This document shows positions 6,258 to 7,007 of a DNA stretch of 7,007 nt, piece by piece. The stretch spans positions 1 through 7,007 of the forward strand of contig CAJYBQ010000168.1 of NCBI GenBank assembly GCA_913064755.1, read 5' to 3'. The notes beneath the pieces are model-generated. The model was not told where the DNA came from, searched no databases, and saw nothing but the letters and a program-made list of their open reading frames with translations. This DNA is from an uncultured Alphaproteobacteria bacterium. GTDB lineage: Bacteria > Pseudomonadota > Alphaproteobacteria > Minwuiales > Minwuiaceae. Numbering within the stretch: the first letter of the stretch is position 1; the number at the start of each line of letters is the position of its first letter. The translations under genes were made by a program, and so were the position numbers.

Positions 6258-7007
6258 TCAAACGGTCTGTGCCGGATCGGTCACGGTTTCGACCTTGCCT
6301 TTGACCTTGCGCTCCCGCCAGGCAATGTAGAACCCGCCGAGGAAGATGAGCACGCCGCCGATCCAGACCCAGAAGTCGAGCACCTGGGCAAAGAAGACAT
6401 AGCCCAGGGCGGCGGAAAAGATCAGCTTGGCGAAATCGAACGGCAGCACGGCGGTTGCCTCCGCCATGCGGAAAGCCTGCGTGAAGCTGAGTTGCGCGAC
6501 GGTACCGACAATGCCGATGGCGACCAGCCACGGCCACTGCTCCGGCGTGGGCCAGGTCCAGACGAAGGCGGCGGCAATGCCCGAGATCGGCCCCATGAAC
6601 AGCACCATGTAGAGCGCCACGGTGACGGCCGAGTCGGTGGCGGTCAGGCGCTTGATGATGATCATGGCGACGCCCCAGACCATGGCGGAACAGAGGATGT
6701 AGATCGCGCCGGGATGGATGTCGGCGATGCCGGGGCGGAGTATGATCAGCGTGCCGGCGAAGCCGATGACCAGCGCCGCCGTGCGATGGGCGCGAAACCG
6801 CTCCCCCAGGAACAGCACCGCCAGGACCGAGACGAAGAGCGGCGCGGTGAAGGTCAGGGCCTGCACCATGCCCAGCGCGATGCCGGTGGTGATGCCATAG
6901 AAGAACAGCAGCATCGCGACGGAATTCACCGCCGCGCGAACGCCGTGCAGCGGCAGCCGCGTGGTCTTGAACGGCGCCAGGCCGTGGCGCATCAGGATCG
7001 GCAGCAG
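6258..7007 (-). CDS. EamA/DMT-family transporter, N-terminus cut by window edge
   Basis: A drug/metabolite-transporter superfamily membrane protein with two EamA repeats, 249 residues visible. The frame is open to base 7007 through codons reading L-L-P-I-L before the Met at 6992, so that Met is internal and the true start lies beyond the window. Full members have about 290-300 residues and ten helices. Eight are visible, roughly at residues 22-40, 45-62, 71-85, 93-112, 125-144, 154-174, 182-204 and 208-227 counted from Met 6992, so about two are missing. Family signs are ALTFTAPLFVSVLAVLFLGER at the end of the first repeat and the AEATAVLPFDFAKLIFSA block in the second. The C-terminus is a basic cytoplasmic tail (WRERKVKGK). 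Relatives export or import amino acids, S-adenosylmethionine, nucleotides and drugs; the substrate here is unknown. It probably heads or belongs to an operon with the CoA-transferase gene. Confidence 0.9.
   Translation of the reverse strand: MLPILMRHGLAPFKTTRLPLHGVRAAVNSVAMLLFFYGITTGIALGMVQALTFTAPLFVSVLAVLFLGERFRAHRTAALVIGFAGTLIILRPGIADIHPGAIYILCSAMVWGVAMIIIKRLTATDSAVTVALYMVLFMGPISGIAAAFVWTWPTPEQWPWLVAIGIVGTVAQLSFTQAFRMAEATAVLPFDFAKLIFSAALGYVFFAQVLDFWVWIGGVLIFLGGFYIAWRERKVKGKVETVTDPAQTV

Overview
The window is GC-rich, with dense coding on both strands, short intergenic gaps and purine-rich (GGGGAG/AGGGGAG-type) ribosome binding sites. Gene content and codon choice suggest a free-living, probably alphaproteobacterial, Gram-negative heterotroph. 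This is inferred from the protein families only; there is no rRNA or other taxonomic marker. I see no mobile element, CRISPR array, tRNA or rRNA gene. No stretch longer than about 200 bases lacks a gene.

Layout, left to right. (1) A plus-strand transglutaminase-like cysteine protease (about 86-1012) whose 5' end lies in a G-rich, probably unreliable first ~140 bases. (2) Convergent to it, a minus-strand flavoprotein of the HpaB / 4-hydroxybutyryl-CoA dehydratase superfamily (1053-2447). (3) Across a 194-base divergent intergenic region, a plus-strand iron-type alcohol dehydrogenase resembling 4-hydroxybutyrate dehydrogenase (2642-3781). (4) After a 174-base gap, a plus-strand luciferase-like FMN-dependent monooxygenase (3956-4984). 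(5) Convergent to that, a minus-strand two-gene unit: an EamA/DMT-family transporter cut by the right edge (6258-7007), then a class III (CaiB/BaiF) CoA-transferase (5007-6203).

Genes 2 to 5 read as an accessory catabolic neighbourhood: a transporter, a CoA-transferase, two flavin enzymes and a hydroxyacid/alcohol dehydrogenase. The pairing of an HpaB/AbfD-superfamily protein with a 4-hydroxybutyrate-dehydrogenase-like enzyme recalls 4-hydroxybutyrate metabolism. However, the flavoprotein lacks the cysteine ligands of the [4Fe-4S] cluster of true 4-hydroxybutyryl-CoA dehydratases, so its chemistry is open. The substrate of the whole set cannot be read from sequence. All the families are known; the points worth a second look are the cluster-less flavoprotein, the divergent control region with repeated words, and the abnormal left edge. 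I found no evidence of a wholly new system.
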